A stretch of 64,000 nt of DNA from Cotesia glomerata. Lineage: Eukaryota > Arthropoda > Insecta > Hymenoptera > Braconidae. The stretch is taken from the NCBI RefSeq assembly GCF_020080835.1, contig NC_058161.1, forward strand, positions 10,357,297 to 10,421,296. The letters are read 5' to 3'. Below the pieces are notes generated by a model. That model saw nothing but the letters and a program-made list of their open reading frames with translations, was not told the origin of the DNA and searched no databases. Below, piece after piece: positions 1 through 11,959 of this stretch (positions are counted from its first letter, which is position 1; each line of letters opens with the position of its first letter). The position numbers were made by a program, and so were the translations under genes.

Positions 1-196
1 AAAAGTTATGAGAGGTTTACATACGGCCACACACGGCCACACACACACATACGGACATCACCACGGAAACATTCGGGGAGGCTTTCTAGGACCTCTGTCA
101 TCTGTTGAAAACTCGATTTTCGAAAAACGGGGTAAAACCAATAACTTTCCGATTTTTGAAAATTTTCAATTTTCTTAGCGGGAAGTTAAAAATGTG
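1..196 (+). repeat. Family R dispersed repeat, copy 1 (right end only)
   Basis: Right-hand end of a repeat that recurs at least eight more times here. It shows the family's CA-rich stretch, then a phrase ending in a short hairpin-like block (cgggg...aaaaccaataacttt), and closes with TTAGCGGGAAGTTAAA. The left part lies outside the window. Confidence 0.85.
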
Positions 197-949
197 AGAT
201 TATTAGAAATAGCTATTTTCGATACATATGTCTGAAATGAGGATTTTTGATGCGATTTAATTTGCGATACGAGCTTAAGGTTATGACGCATTCGTTACGA
301 GATCAAGTACGACGTTACACGGACGAGCGAAGCGAATCCGGATTAACTAACGAGATCTTGTGGCGAATATCAAAATAACCTTAAAGACAAGTATTGCAAA
401 TTCAAATGTACCAGATTCTTCATTTTACAAATAACGAAAAAAAAAAAAATAACCCAGAATTTAATAATCATTCATATTAACGTTAAACTTATTGACATGT
501 ATCAGTATATGTAAGGTTTAAGTTATCTTTAGATTTAAGCTCCCCTTAGCGAGTGATCTTGGTAATGATAAAAATTTTGAATGAATTACTTATAGTATTT
601 TAAAGATCTATGTTGAAAAGTAGAAGGGAGATAAAAACGAGATAGTATAGTTATTTTCGATACGTACCCGCAAAGGTAGGTATTTTGGTATGTTTGTAAT
701 GACGTCACGAGGCTGAGCTTATAGGCGCATTCTCACCAAAACCGAGTACGCTGTTATACGGTCGAGCGTAGCGAGACCGGATATTATATACGAGATTTTG
801 TTGAGAATGTATCCATAACCTAAAACGAGTATCATTACTTCAAATTTATTACCGAAATACCAACTTTTACGGATTAGTAACGAACAAAATTTTTTGTAAT
901 ATCAACGACGAAACTCGGATTTGAGAGGATGCAAATAAAATTTTGTTCA
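197..949. repeat. Two diverged hairpin modules
   Basis: Two imperfect palindromes (about 268-404 and 690-845) share the same design: arms containing TTAAGGTTAT/ATAACCTTAA or related text and a GC-rich centre, CGAGCGAAGCG or CGAGCGTAGCG. Short phrases such as TATTTTCGATACRTA occur beside both, so they look like two old copies of one foldback unit. No coding sequence is seen. Confidence 0.55.
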
Positions 950-1169
950 TCTATACTAATATTATAAAGAGGAAAGATTTGATTGTTTGTTTGTTTGTTT
1001 TTTGATTTGTTTGTTTGCATCGAATAGGCTCCGAAACTACTGAACCGATTTGAAAAATTTTTTCACTGTTGGGAAGCTACACTATCCCCGGATAACATAG
1101 GCTATATTATATTATGATTGATTTAGAAATTTTATTAAATACCCGTGTGAAGCGGGGGCGAACTGCTAG
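950..1169 (+). mobile_element. Short non-autonomous Helitron-like element
   Basis: It starts with TCTATACTAATATTATAAAG and ends with GCTAG, lying between a host A and a host T, which is the usual Helitron insertion pattern. The inner text (a TTTG-rich run, then GCTCCGAAACTACTGAACCG and CTACACTATCCCC) matches the small Helitron-like elements I know from insect genomes. At 220 bp it has no coding capacity and would depend on a Rep/helicase protein from elsewhere. Confidence 0.75.
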
Positions 1170-1744
1170 TTTACGAATAAATGTAATAACTTTATTAATA
1201 CCTGAAATTCAATTATTTTTCATTCAAGTTGAATGTTATGTTAGCACAGTCATTCAAGTTTAAAGAAATTTTTTAAAGCGGATATGAAAATCTTGTCAGT
1301 AAAAATAAAGTTGTCACATATAAATAAATGACAAACTAAAACATAAGTGAAAATTGTTTACAAGAATCGACTTGTCGCCAAGATTTTCTTTTTTTTCGAT
1401 TTATGCTCTGCCTGGCGGACGATTGTAGAAGTAAACGAAACTAAATATCCTATAGTACTATTTGGCATTCATGCGGGAATGTAGAGACAGATAGAGAGAG
1501 ATGTCACGTATCGATACGTGTGCGAGAAAAGTAGACTCAACTATAGTTCGCCATATATCATTCATTTTACCCCTCCTAACTATAGCTCGAAAACCCAAAA
1601 ATCGCGGTTGGTATGACAAACGACTTTTTGTTATACTCGCTCCAAAAGTTCAACTTTTGAGCGGTGGGTGACGTCCGAAAAAATACTCATTTCTAGAGAC
1701 CCTACCATACCATCTTTTTTCCACGGCCTAGACCACAAAGTTTA
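1170..1744. other. No gene or clear repeat seen
   Basis: Moderately AT-rich sequence without a convincing ORF, RNA gene or terminal repeat. Confidence 0.5.
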
Positions 1745-1967
1745 CATGGAAAGATTAGAACCCGACTGGTTCGTGTTTTGCACCAGACTCAGTGCGGCGA
1801 CAAAGTGGTTATTATGCACGGATTCTGGTGCAGCACCCGACTGAGTCCGGCGCAGAACACGAGTGAGTCGGGTGCGCACACGACTCAGTCTGGTGTAAAC
1901 TAATTTTTCTTGCACATGACTGAGTCTGGTGCAGAACACGAACCAGTCGGGTTCTAATCTTTTCGTG
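1745..1967. mobile_element. Foldback MITE J (TA-flanked, CA(C/T)G ends)
   Basis: A near-palindromic 223-bp element. Left end CATGGAAAGATTAGAACCCG and right end (reverse complement) CACGAAAAGATTAGAACCCG, flanked by TA on both sides (1743-1744, 1968-1969). The inside is made of degenerate copies of a palindromic word near GACTSAGTC plus GGTGCAGAACACGA, in both orientations. ORFs called here are products of this repetition. Confidence 0.8.
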
Positions 1968-2219
1968 TACTTCCCTCCTTTTTTCCGTACTGTCCTTGTG
2001 CAATCGGATGAAATTTAGAACGAAATAAATCAAATTCTAATGTACCGACCGATGATTTTGAGTCAATTTAAACTTAGTTACTATTGAGTGGCGCTATTTA
2101 TTTTTCAGCTGGCAGTTTATTACGAAGCGGACCTAATGTTAATAAAATAACAATCACGCCATAAATAAATATTAATGAAAAGAAAATTAATATAAAATTA
2201 AGTTTTTTTGCTCTTATCG
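1968..2219. other. No feature seen
   Basis: AT-rich filler between two foldback units. Confidence 0.5.
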
Positions 2220-2530
2220 AACTTCATAAAATTTGAATATGTCGTTATTTGGCTCCTATCCCTCAAAAGTTAAACTTATGGAGCGATAATAACAAAAAAT
2301 ATTGTATGTCATTTACCTACTAAGTGGTGATTTTGACAACGACGATTTAACGATATTCGCTTTAAAGTTTGTGACGAGAATGTACGAAAACGAGCGTAAA
2401 TGTCCGCCGGAGGCCTCGCCTCGGACGTTAAAATGACGTCCGTTTTCGTACATTCCCGCCACGAATCTTAAGCTCATACCGCAACATCGTCTTTATCAGA
2501 AAATCGTCACTTTGCGGCCATATGACATTA
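2220..2530. repeat. Large imperfect hairpin
   Basis: Inverted arms of roughly 90 bp meet near 2415. Pairs include AAACGACGATTT-like text on both sides, GAATGTACGAAAACG against CGTTTTCGTACATTC, and a GC-rich centre GGAGGCCTCGCCTCGG. It belongs with the other hairpins whose centres carry a CGAGGCGAAGCCGAG-like word. Confidence 0.6.
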
Positions 2531-2650
2531 ATTACTATTTTGATACTTGTGCTTGAAAAAGATTCGAACTATTGTTTGTCATAAAATGGTATACTTTAGA
2601 CCCGGCAAACAACAGTCTAAAGTCATACTTTTGTGCTTGGAATTACAAAA

Positions 2651-3316
2651 TAATATATTACACCTCTAGAGAAGTAAAGTAAGAAATGTCTCAGATCACA
2701 GGTAATTGTTGGCCGAGGCGAAGCCGAGATCAACAAACATGTGATCTGAGGCTTTCTTATTTACTTCCCGAGAAGTGTATACTATTTTTTTCCCCGACGA
2801 AGGCGGAAAGCGGCAACTTCGTTTCGCGCAGCGGGGCTAAAGTCGACGCTTTACGCCCGAAGGGAAGAATAGTATATTACACACCTAGGGAAGTAAAGTA
2901 AGAAATGTCTCAGATCACATGTAATTGTCGGCCGAGGCGAAGCCGAGGTTGACAAACATGTGATCTGAGGCTTTCTTATTTACTTCCCGTGGAGTGTATA
3001 CTATTTTTTTGCTCGACGAAGGCGGAAAGCGGCAACTTAGTTTAGCGCAGCGGGACGAAAGTTGCCACTTTCCGCCCGGAGGGCAAAAAAAATTTTTCTG
3101 CCCTCCAGGCGGAAAGTGGCAACTTTCGGCTCGCTGCGCTAAACGAAATTGCCGCTTTCCGCCTCTGTCGGACAGAAAAATAGTATACAAACCTATGGCA
3201 GGAAAATAATAAATATCTCAGACCACATATATGTCGACCTCGGCTTCGCCTCGGGCAACATATATGTGTTCTGAGACATTTCTCATTTTCTTGCCACAGG
3301 TGTGTAATATACTATT
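2651..3316. repeat. Cluster of four adjacent long hairpins
   Basis: Three hairpins (2651-2786, 2869-3006, 3178-3316) each begin with a form of AGTATATTACAC and end with its inverse GTGTATACTAT. Their stems contain AAATGTCTCAGATCACATG, or in the third a related AATATCTCAGACCACATA, and the centres carry GCCGAGGCGAAGCCGAG. Between the second and third lies another hairpin (3011-3176) with stems GGCGGAAAGTGGCAACTTTC. ORFs called on both strands are artefacts of this symmetry. Confidence 0.75.
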
Positions 3317-3646
3317 AATCATGTTATGAATAATTATAATTTTTTTTTACTGAAATGTTTTAGAATTTTTAAATAATATGTATACTTTTACTTTAAATGT
3401 TTAAGGTTTTTAATATTCAACATAAATTTAAGTGTTGTTGTAATTTTGAAAATTCAAAAAATTAAATATTTCGTCAATGTCAAAATTTCTTTATCATTTG
3501 ATATGACCCAAATTTTACTTTTTGTATTTGAGTATTTTAGTTTATTTTTTATTAATTACTTAAAAATTAATAGAAACAATTATTGTTATTAGTGCGGCGA
3601 TTATTATTTAATTATTGTATTTATTTAGTTAATAATTTTATATTAT
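3317..3646. other. AT-rich, nothing recognised
   Basis: Very AT-rich sequence without ORFs or repeats that I can support. Confidence 0.5.
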
Positions 3647-3858
3647 TGTTACCGAAGGTATGATTAAAATTAAGAAATTAAGCGTGTGAGAAATTATTAC
3701 GAAGCCGAGCTAATTAATTGTAAAAGAAATTAAAAGACTGGGAAAATTATTCTAAGTTCCGAACAAGATTTAGTATGGGAAAGCGATGAATGGATATAAA
3801 ATGAAAGAAATGACGATTATTATTTTGTAAGAAATAATTTAGGTAAGCGAAGATTTTA

Positions 3859-4024
3859 CAGTCGACGCTCTCTGTATTGGACCTCTCTGTATTTGACCGC
3901 TCTCTGTATTTGACCACATTCTTCCTCTGTATTTGACGATTTTACACAGCTCTTATGGACAAGGACGAGTCAAATACAGAGAATGGTCCTGTACGGGCGA
4001 GTCAAATACAGAGAGCGTTGACTG
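3859..4024. mobile_element. Pogo/Tigger-like MITE
   Basis: A 166-bp palindromic element with ends CAGTCGACGCTCTCTGTATT and CAGTCAACGCTCTCTGTATT, flanked by TA (3857-3858 and 4025-4026). CAGTC-type ends plus a TA duplication fit the pogo/Tigger branch of Tc1/mariner elements. Inside, the phrase CTCTGTATTTGAC recurs several times. It splits the candidate LTR. Confidence 0.8.
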
Positions 4025-4049
4025 TATAAGTCCCGAGGACAATTTAGTA

Positions 4050-4255
4050 TGGAAAATCAATGAATGGATATATAATGAAAGAAATTGCGATTAAAATAAT
4101 AAAGAATTGTGAATTTGACGAAACGAATGGATAGAAAATGAAGGAAATTACGATTAAAATAATAAAGAATTGAGTTCGAAAATATAAACTTAGAATTCGG
4201 CGAGACGAATGGATAGAAAATGAAGGAAATTACGATTAAAATAATAAATAATTAT
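4050..4255 (+). repeat. Short tandem repeat, period about 70-85 bp
   Basis: Three to four degenerate copies of GAATGGATAGAAAATGAAGG followed by AAATTACGATTAAAATAATAA (at about 4053, 4125, 4208; a further diverged copy at 3787 left of the MITE). Confidence 0.7.
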
Positions 4256-5040
4256 TTTTGAATGCTAGTTCGAGGACACCGGACAGGTGTCTAAAACGAC
4301 CATTCCGGTTCGTTACAAGAGAGTTGGGGGAAAAATGATAAACGCCAAAATTTGGCTCGATAAGTAAGCAGTTCTTTCTCGGGAGAATTACTCGGGCGAA
4401 TACTTTTCACCAAGTAATTCCAGAGGATGATACTCTTGATGATGCTCTACCTGGAGTCTGACCAAGGCCCAGGTAAGTATCATGAACCGACCGGATGAAA
4501 GTGCTACTCCCCGTGCCGAAGCCTTCAGCTGAGGTACGGTAGGTGATCATAAGCCGTGTAGGTGGGAGCGAGGAGGATACTCTCCACTTGCTCTCGGGGT
4601 AGAGTTTAGGACCCCCCAGGGATGACGGCTAGTCGCCCTGAGGGGGTAAGGGGTGTTACTGGGAAACTAGTTAGTATTTTGTAGACCGCGTTTTTGAGTT
4701 TCAACCGTCGTGTATGTTTGGATAGAAAGTTTCTATTGTATTAGTGTATATTGCTTATATTGTTTCTTGATTTTGAACCGCGAATATGTGTGAAAAGAGT
4801 GTTCTAATGTATTGTTTATATTGTTTAATTTGATTATATTGTTTATATCGTTTATTAACATGATCAGGCCAATAAAGAGGTTTCCGTTTTCTTTGATTTA
4901 TTTAGAATGAAGTGTTTTGTTTATATTTTGTTATTGATAATGTGATCCCCGCTTATGACCCTGGACTCCGGCGAGCAAATTTCGAGCCGGGGACAAATAA
5001 ATTATTTATTTATATAATTTTGGAAAACGTGGACGTTACA

Positions 5041-7719
5041 TTGAATAATTATAGAATTCACGTGAAAAATAACAAAACTGCTTAAATGTAATGATAATAA
5101 TCTTCAGTGTTAAAAACATAGTAAAGTTTCATACTTCCGTCGAAACTACAAGAAAGTTTGTTTTCTCTGAAAATCATCGAAATTCAAAAGTTAAAACTTC
5201 TCAACTTCTCGACATATAAAATCCCTTCATACAAAACTTATTATATACATACTTACCAGTTGACATGAAAATTCATCCTAAACATATTTATAAAGCACCC
5301 TCAATCTTCTCAAACTCATGCTCAAATGTTGTACTTTACATCTGCGTAAAAAAGGTAGTAAATCTTACCTGAAAGCATAAACAAAAAATTTGTTAATAAA
5401 ATAATTCATCTTCATCAATGATGTATGTTTATTTATATATATGTACGTATATAAAATGTATAAAATTTTCATTTTCATTTTTATCTTAAAAGTACTTTAT
5501 TTATAAACTCGGATAAAAATAATTTATTCATCAGATTTAACTTCGCTTGAATTATATAATAATTTAAAGATTTTAAAAAGACTTGATTTAGTAGTACACG
5601 TTCATTGGCACAGTAACTAAGCCTTATATAGCTCTAACAACTCCTGTTCTTTAAATGGAAGAAATAAAAGGGCTGGATGAAAGATTACTGTATACAGAAT
5701 CAAAGATATATTTCAAATAAGATATTAATTTCAAAATCTTGTACATTACTTAATAACATGTACGATAAAAAAAAAAAATAAATTTATAAGTTAGACAAAA
5801 AACAAAATTTTTGAATTTTTTATTGTTACAAAAAGGTAAAAAATAAATAAATAAAATAAAATGTGATTTAAATTGATAACAAAAATAATCGACTCTCGTC
5901 CTTACTTCCAAATACGTATAACTTGACGACGAAGCACTTTCCATCGTGACCCACATTCTCATTATCTTCTCTCTTTCTTTCTACAGAGACTATCCCACTT
6001 CCACTTATAAAGTGCTTACCTAACGTAACCATGTTTAACTTGAATTATTTTTTGAACAAACAAATAAATAATAATAAATTTATGACTAATAAATTGATAC
6101 TAGTAATAATTAGAAGCTTAAAAACGGATAAATTTATGTGCCGCGTCTTTAATTGGAAAAAAAAGCATTTTTTTTTTAAGATTTAGTAAAAACAGTCATA
6201 GTATAATAATAATAATAAATAGTTTTATTTGCACGACTTTCGTCTCTTACAAAGTTTTTACATATTTTGTATCAAACAGTCATAGTATATTATACTATAA
6301 TAATAATCGAGGAAGTTTGGTACAATTCAATTTTTAATTAGGAGAAAAATTGCAAAAAAAAATGGTTGAGTAGTACATCATCTATATTTACGTGCGCATA
6401 CCTTGAAGACTATTATCTTGTTATACAAACGTTTGGGAGAACAGCCGAATATAATGTAAGAGAAGGCGATTGTTGTCAGTGGACGATGTTGCAATAGGAA
6501 GTTTCGTCTCTCGTAATACGGCATACACTCTGTTTGTTATGTTGTTTATTTCGCTATTATTCTTCGCTGAATTCAACTCTTGCAAATATCGCACGAAAAC
6601 ATTGTTTGTATTCATGATATACTTTACGAAATTTCGAAAATCTTATTCATTTTCTTCTATTTAATTTTTTAAATACGTATTTGAAATTTTTTAATTACAT
6701 ATTTATTCAACTTTTTTTTTTTTAATTAACAGAATGATTGTAATCCTGTAATATAAAAGTGATGATAGAATTACCGTTAATTTAGTCTTGAGGAAATCGA
6801 AATAAATCGAATTATCGACAAAGTACGGTCCCTGATGTTGATTGGTTCAAATTAAGGCGCGGAAAGTTTAAATATTGAGAGTATATTACAACAAAGAATT
6901 AAAAAATTATAGTTTTATTAATGAAAAAATATTAATATTTTTTACACAATTACAAGTTAAAGAGGTGCGCTTTTTAACGTTAATATAAAAATAAATGATG
7001 TTACGTAAATAAAATAATATCGATAATAACAAAAACTGTTTAACAGACAATAACAACGGTCGGTAACTGAAAATCTAAGCGGTTGGTAATATTATTTCCT
7101 CTAAATTAGTATTAAGATTGTTGGCAATTTTCGACGCCATCCATCGGATAAATTTAGCAGCGACCGGCCTTGCAAGGCTGACTATAAGGGCCATCGAACT
7201 TTTGGCCTACTCCTGTGTCATGCAATGTTACGATGCGCACGAACAGAAGAATTTGTTCAAAAGGGTTGACGTTGTTAATTCACAAGGAATTCATGAGGGC
7301 ACTACTAAAAAAGGGGTATTTCATAAACCTTTTATTTTAAACCCAATTATTCTAATAATTAGTGATTGTTTTTAAGTCTGAATGGTGTTTAAAAATTTTT
7401 TTTTAATTTTATCAAAAGCATATTCGTATGTTTAAAGTGGTCGTTTGATGCAAAAAATAAAAACTTTAGCGGAAAAAATTTTTGAAAGTTCTCAAAAAAG
7501 AAATTTTATAGTCAATCAAATATATTAATTACCTTTTTAAAAATTAAAAATGACGTTTTGGAATAACAAATTATGAAAAACAATCTACTATTCTTTTTAT
7601 TTCAACATTAATATAGTTATCAAAATTTCATTGTAGTTCAATGAATAAGTATTATAAAAAACGAGAACGTTCCTAAGGGTATTTATTTTAACATTCTAAT
7701 TGTAGACATATAACTTACA
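5041..7719. other. AT-rich region with few signals
   Basis: Mostly AT-rich filler. Two patches are clearly less AT-rich than the rest (about 6400-6620 and 7110-7320) and could be old exons or repeat remains. The first has the short ORF listed separately. No known element was recognised. Confidence 0.45.
6421..6615 (-). CDS. Short ORF, possible small gene or exon (unrecognised)
   Basis: A 64-codon ORF with ATG and TAA on the minus strand. It lies in a patch with markedly higher GC than its neighbours, and its composition is not skewed to the K/N/I/F residues that random AT-rich ORFs show. The middle reads NSEINNITNRVYAVL followed by RETKLPIATSS. I recognise no domain. Just past the stop a CAAG/GTATGC donor-like sequence occurs, so a spliced reading is also possible. 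It may be chance. Confidence 0.25.
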   Translation of the reverse strand: MNTNNVFVRYLQELNSAKNNSEINNITNRVYAVLRETKLPIATSSTDNNRLLLHYIRLFSQTFV

Positions 7720-10056
7720 GAAAAAAATCCTGAAAAACGGTTGACCTTGCAGGTCAACCGGAACTTTCCGCTGTAATCAGTCTTAAAACGATTAAAAAGC
7801 TTTTTCAAAATTTTGAGCTCGTCATGCTAAAAAATACAACTTGTATACATTTTTTTCGAGCTCGAAAATCTGGTAGTTGTTAGTAACACATTTTGTTGAA
7901 AATTTCAATTGCGATATATCAACCCAAAAAAACGATCGTTTTTTATGCATACACCTAACTGCAGATTAAGGTAGTACCTCCGCGACAATCCAGATCAAAA
8001 ATTTTGACTCGCTATCCATGTTATACGTATCGACAGAGCTAAGGTTGTAGGTTAAGATTTTTTAACGTTACTGTACTCGTCACTACTATATTCTCTATAC
8101 ATATACACACACACTACGGTTTCAGTGACTAGCGGCTGTTTTTTGTACCCCCTCTCCTAAAAATAATCCTCTAAAAGTGAAATTGATTTTAATTAATCTC
8201 GAAAACTACATGGTAAAAAATTTTCATTTTTTTTTTAATTGTTCGAAATATCATATTCTTCAATCTACTAGTTTTTTGATAAAGTCTTGAAATTCTTTCG
8301 ATGGAAAAAATTAAAAATACTGTCATTTTCCCACGCTTCTCCTATGTTACATGTACAAAAATGTCATTTTCAATTGCAATTATCTCGAGCTTGGTGTGGT
8401 AAATCGTCTTCAAATTTTAACAGCATATGTATTATGTATTTAATGACTTATATTCAAAGTTTCGAGGATTTCTTGAAATATTGCTTTCATAACCGTACTA
8501 CCTTAAGGCATTCAACGTAGTTTCTTAAAGATGAAAAGATTATTTTTCAGTAGCAAAATAATTCGACCAAACATTCCGAAGTTATTCCAAGAAAACATTT
8601 TTTCTGAAATTTTTCGTCAACAATATTTTCTGAACAAATCAACCGGTTTCTAGAAATCGAGATTGTTTTTGCAAGTTAAGAGCTTATTAGACAGTGGAAA
8701 CGATTGATATAGCGGTTCGTAAGTTATTCACAAAAAGTACTTTTTATTGAGATTTCTCAAAAACTGTCAGTTTGAATCATTTCAAATTCTCAAGAAATCT
8801 TAATTTGAAGAAATTCTATAGGGATTGAGAAAGATGACCTTGACGCCACCTGCCAAGAAAAATGTAAAACAAAGTGGTGGCAACTAGTATACAAAACAAT
8901 AACATATTTGTTAAATTAATTATTTTTTTAATTTAATTAAAATAATTTTTCATAATGTCTTCTTCAAAAGTATCATCAAGTTTATCTATTCCACTTAAAA
9001 TTAAAAAAAAAATTCAATTCTAGACTTTGAAACTTTTTACGATACTGAATCAAAAGACATCTTACAACTTTTCAGATTTTTATAACAATTAAATTATTAT
9101 TAAAAAATTTTGTAAAAGAACTCCACATGTGGAAATTTAAAAAACTTATTTGTACAAATTTTCAAAAGTATTTTTTTTATGACAATTAATTTGTTATAAA
9201 AATTTAAAAAATTATCAAATGTCAGCTGATCTCAGTGTCATTTTTTTAATAAAAATTAAATTAGCCTACATCTGAAAATTTTTATAATTTTCTTTATTAA
9301 AAAAATCATTACAAAAAAATCAAAATAAAAAATTTCACATGTCGAAGATTTAAAAAATTATACGTGCAATTTTTTAAAAGTATTTTTTTACTTGCAATTT
9401 AATTGTTGAAAAAAATGAAAAAATTGTTGAACGGCGGCTAATTTTAGTATGATATCTTTTTACCAAGTTTATATTTAATTATAACTTTCGTCAATTAACG
9501 AATAGTAAAAATAATTTAAAAAAAACTTCATCAACTAACATCAATTTTTATACTGTAAATATCGGAAACTTTGGTTTGAGTGACAACTGAGCAGGTTCAA
9601 AACGTGTCCTGACTTGAATAATTTTTTTCCTTTTATGTCATTTTGACCCCTAATATGGGTATTTTTGACTGACAAGAACCCGAATTTAATTATTTTTTTC
9701 ATTATTTATTTCAACTAATACTATTTATTACACTGTTTACATCACTATGCTTTAAATTTTTAACACCAGGGCGCTCCACTTTCAGCAGTAGTGCTGCCTC
9801 TACAGTTCTTTCTCAATCCCTATAGAATGCCGCAAATCACTTTCCACACATCCTTGTTTCACACCCACAAATACGCGCGTACATATAGACATAGTGACAT
9901 CCTCGTAGGAATAGTCAGAATAACTTCCTATAGGAAATAAGCTATAGCTTCTCAAAACGTGGAAAGCTGATGAGAACTCGTTTATCGGAAATCAGGATGA
10001 AACCAATAACTTTCAATTTTTAAAAATCATTGATTTTTATAGCGGAAAGTTAAAAA
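7720..10056 (+). repeat. Family R copy 2 (old, interrupted by element N)
   Basis: The left end carries a diverged form of GGTTGACCTTGCAGGTCAAC and CTTTCCGC; the right end carries the family's ATAGTGACATCCTC phrase and closes with TTATAGCGGAAAGTTAAA. The copy is strongly diverged from R3 and R7. It is split by a 1.0 kb insertion between 8821 and 9820. Confidence 0.7.
8821..9820. mobile_element. Non-autonomous DNA element N
   Basis: Perfect inverted ends GGGATTGAGAAAG and CTTTCTCAATCCC, each flanked by TATA (8817-8820, 9821-9824). Comparison with the matching point in R copy 5 (about 30435) indicates that only one TATA stood there before, so the duplication is probably 4 bp. The inside is AT-rich with no ORF of note. 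The superfamily is not identifiable from this alone. Confidence 0.7.
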
Positions 10057-10792
10057 AGTATTATTATACAAAAATATCTCCGTTCTTTAACTGCAACAGT
10101 AAAGTGTCATTTATGTTTTGTGTAAGTTATACAAAAGAAAAATACAAATAGAAAATGGTGAATAGAAACGAGAACTTAAAGAATGAGCAAAAGATTATTA
10201 TTTTGAATAGTCATTAAAAATTCTCGTTCCAGACTCTAAATTCAAGTCTTTTTTGCACGACTCATGATGCGAAGCTTTCATTCGAGTGCTTTACGATCGA
10301 AAATTTTTTTTCGCCTCATTTCGGCAACTATTTTTTTTTATTATAGCCTGTTAGTTCACGGAATCAAGATATTTTGCATACTATTGTCAAGGTAATTTAA
10401 TGGAGATTAATTCCATCCTTTTCAAAAATTTATTAAGTGCAATAGAAATGGAAAAAAATATCAAAATAGTTCAAAAAATTTTTCTGTTCGTCATGTATGA
10501 AACCCTGAAAATACTGTAACTTGCGAAAATATCTATTGATTTTTTTTTTTAATAAATTTTTAAAAACTTTTTAATAAATTTTTTTTTTTTTAAATAAAAA
10601 TCTTAGTTAACGAATGGGAAAAAGATTTTTTTCTTCTAAAAAAATTACAGGATATTTGAATATTTCCTAATAAGAAGCGACTATATTAATACGTTACAAA
10701 GTCCTGATAAATCTAATCCTCATGAATATCAGGGTGTTGCATTAATGTAGCGTCGATTTATCGGAATATTTATGTATAAATACACTGAGAAA
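10057..10792. other. AT-rich, no gene seen
   Basis: Long A/T runs and no convincing ORF, repeat end or RNA gene. Confidence 0.5.
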
Positions 10793-11815
10793 ACGGTTTG
10801 TTTGACTCAAATGCACAGATTTACTTGAAATGAATCAAAAATATTTATTTAATGTTGACAAATTTCTTTTATTTGAATATATATTACTTTGAATCAAATA
10901 CTACTTCGTTTTGGTTTATTTAATTGAATCGACTCATTTATTTCATTCAAATAAAGATTTGTTAACTATTAACAAATCTCGCTTCAAGTAAATTACGCTT
11001 GGTGTCGCTATTTTTGAATGTAAGAGTATTGTTTACATTTGACTTTTTTTTGTGACCAACCACTATTTCTTTTATATTTATTTTATTATAATATCAATTC
11101 ACCTATTGATCTTAATTACAATAAAAAAATGCTTCTAAAAATTTTCACTTATAATTTTTATTAATTTTAACATGTGAAATTTTTTAATTAAAATTTTTTC
11201 ATAATAATTTTATCGTTATAAAAGTCGAAAAAATTTACAGATGTCTGTTAATTTATAATAATAAAGTTAGTCGACATTTTTTATTTTTTTATTTTGCTTA
11301 ATGTGTTAAATTAGAACTAAATAATATTTTTTTTTAATTGCACTTACAGTTTTTCGAATTTTTTACAAATGCAATTGAAAAAAAAATTTTTTTGTAAAAT
11401 TTTTTTCAATAAAAAAAATTCTAAAAATTTTTAGATGTCGGCTAACTTTATTGTCATTGTTCATTTCAGTATAATTAATAATTCCAAAAGAAGTGCCCAT
11501 TTTACCCCAAACGTTCGATATGACCACTTTTACAACTTTCCTAACCTAAAACTAAAAATCATTGCTTTGAGTATATTCAAACATACTATTTATTTATAGT
11601 TAACAAATCTGATTTGGTTGAAATATACGATTGTTAGCACCAAAGAAATATTTGTTAACTATAAACAAATCTGGATTTCATTCAAATATACTATAACTTT
11701 GTCTCAAATAAATAAATTTATTTGTATCAAATAAATATTTCTGATGATATTTAAATAAGATATTTATTTATAGTTAACGAGCCTCATTTCATTTAAATGA
11801 ATTGTTTTCTCAGTG
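10793..11815. mobile_element. Foldback element P (CACTG...CAGTG, TA-flanked)
   Basis: Ends CACTGAGAAAAC and GTTTTCTCAGTG, flanked by TA (10791-10792, 11816-11817). Both arms carry degenerate copies of words such as TTTGATTCAAATAAA and GTTAACTATAAACAAATC in both orientations. The core is AT-rich without an ORF. It resembles the other CAC...GTG elements of the window in build but not in word sequence. Confidence 0.75.
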
Positions 11816-11959
11816 TAGACATGTTCTTTCTGATTATAAACACAAAAAAAAATTCTTGATTTTAATCTAGTGTTTAACAATTGATCAAGGTTAAAAATAA
11901 ATGATATCTTTCGGCTATTGTTTAACTGTAGTTAATTTTTGGAGGGATGGTTTTTTTTA

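Larger units (their letters stand above)
3647..5040 (+). mobile_element. Candidate solo LTR (interrupted by a MITE)
   Basis: The stretch opens with TGTTACCGAAGG and closes with GGACGTTACA, so it has the TG...CA inverted ends (TGTTAC/GTTACA) typical of LTR retrotransposons. It holds an AATAAA near 4873 and is GC-richer than its surroundings between about 4260 and 4700. Without the inserted MITE it is about 1.23 kb. No second LTR, primer-binding site or gag-pol is visible, and the flanking bases do not show a matching target duplication. It could instead be an unrelated repeat. Confidence 0.4.

Noticed and set aside
2686..3209. ORFs on both strands in the hairpin cluster with similar peptides
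   Set aside because: The same peptide on both strands is the result of inverted repetition, not coding.
7118..7375. 85-codon plus-strand ORF in a less AT-rich patch
   Set aside because: It opens at TTG, not ATG, has no splice signals I can defend and no recognisable domain. The patch may be an old exon or repeat, but calling it a gene is not supported.
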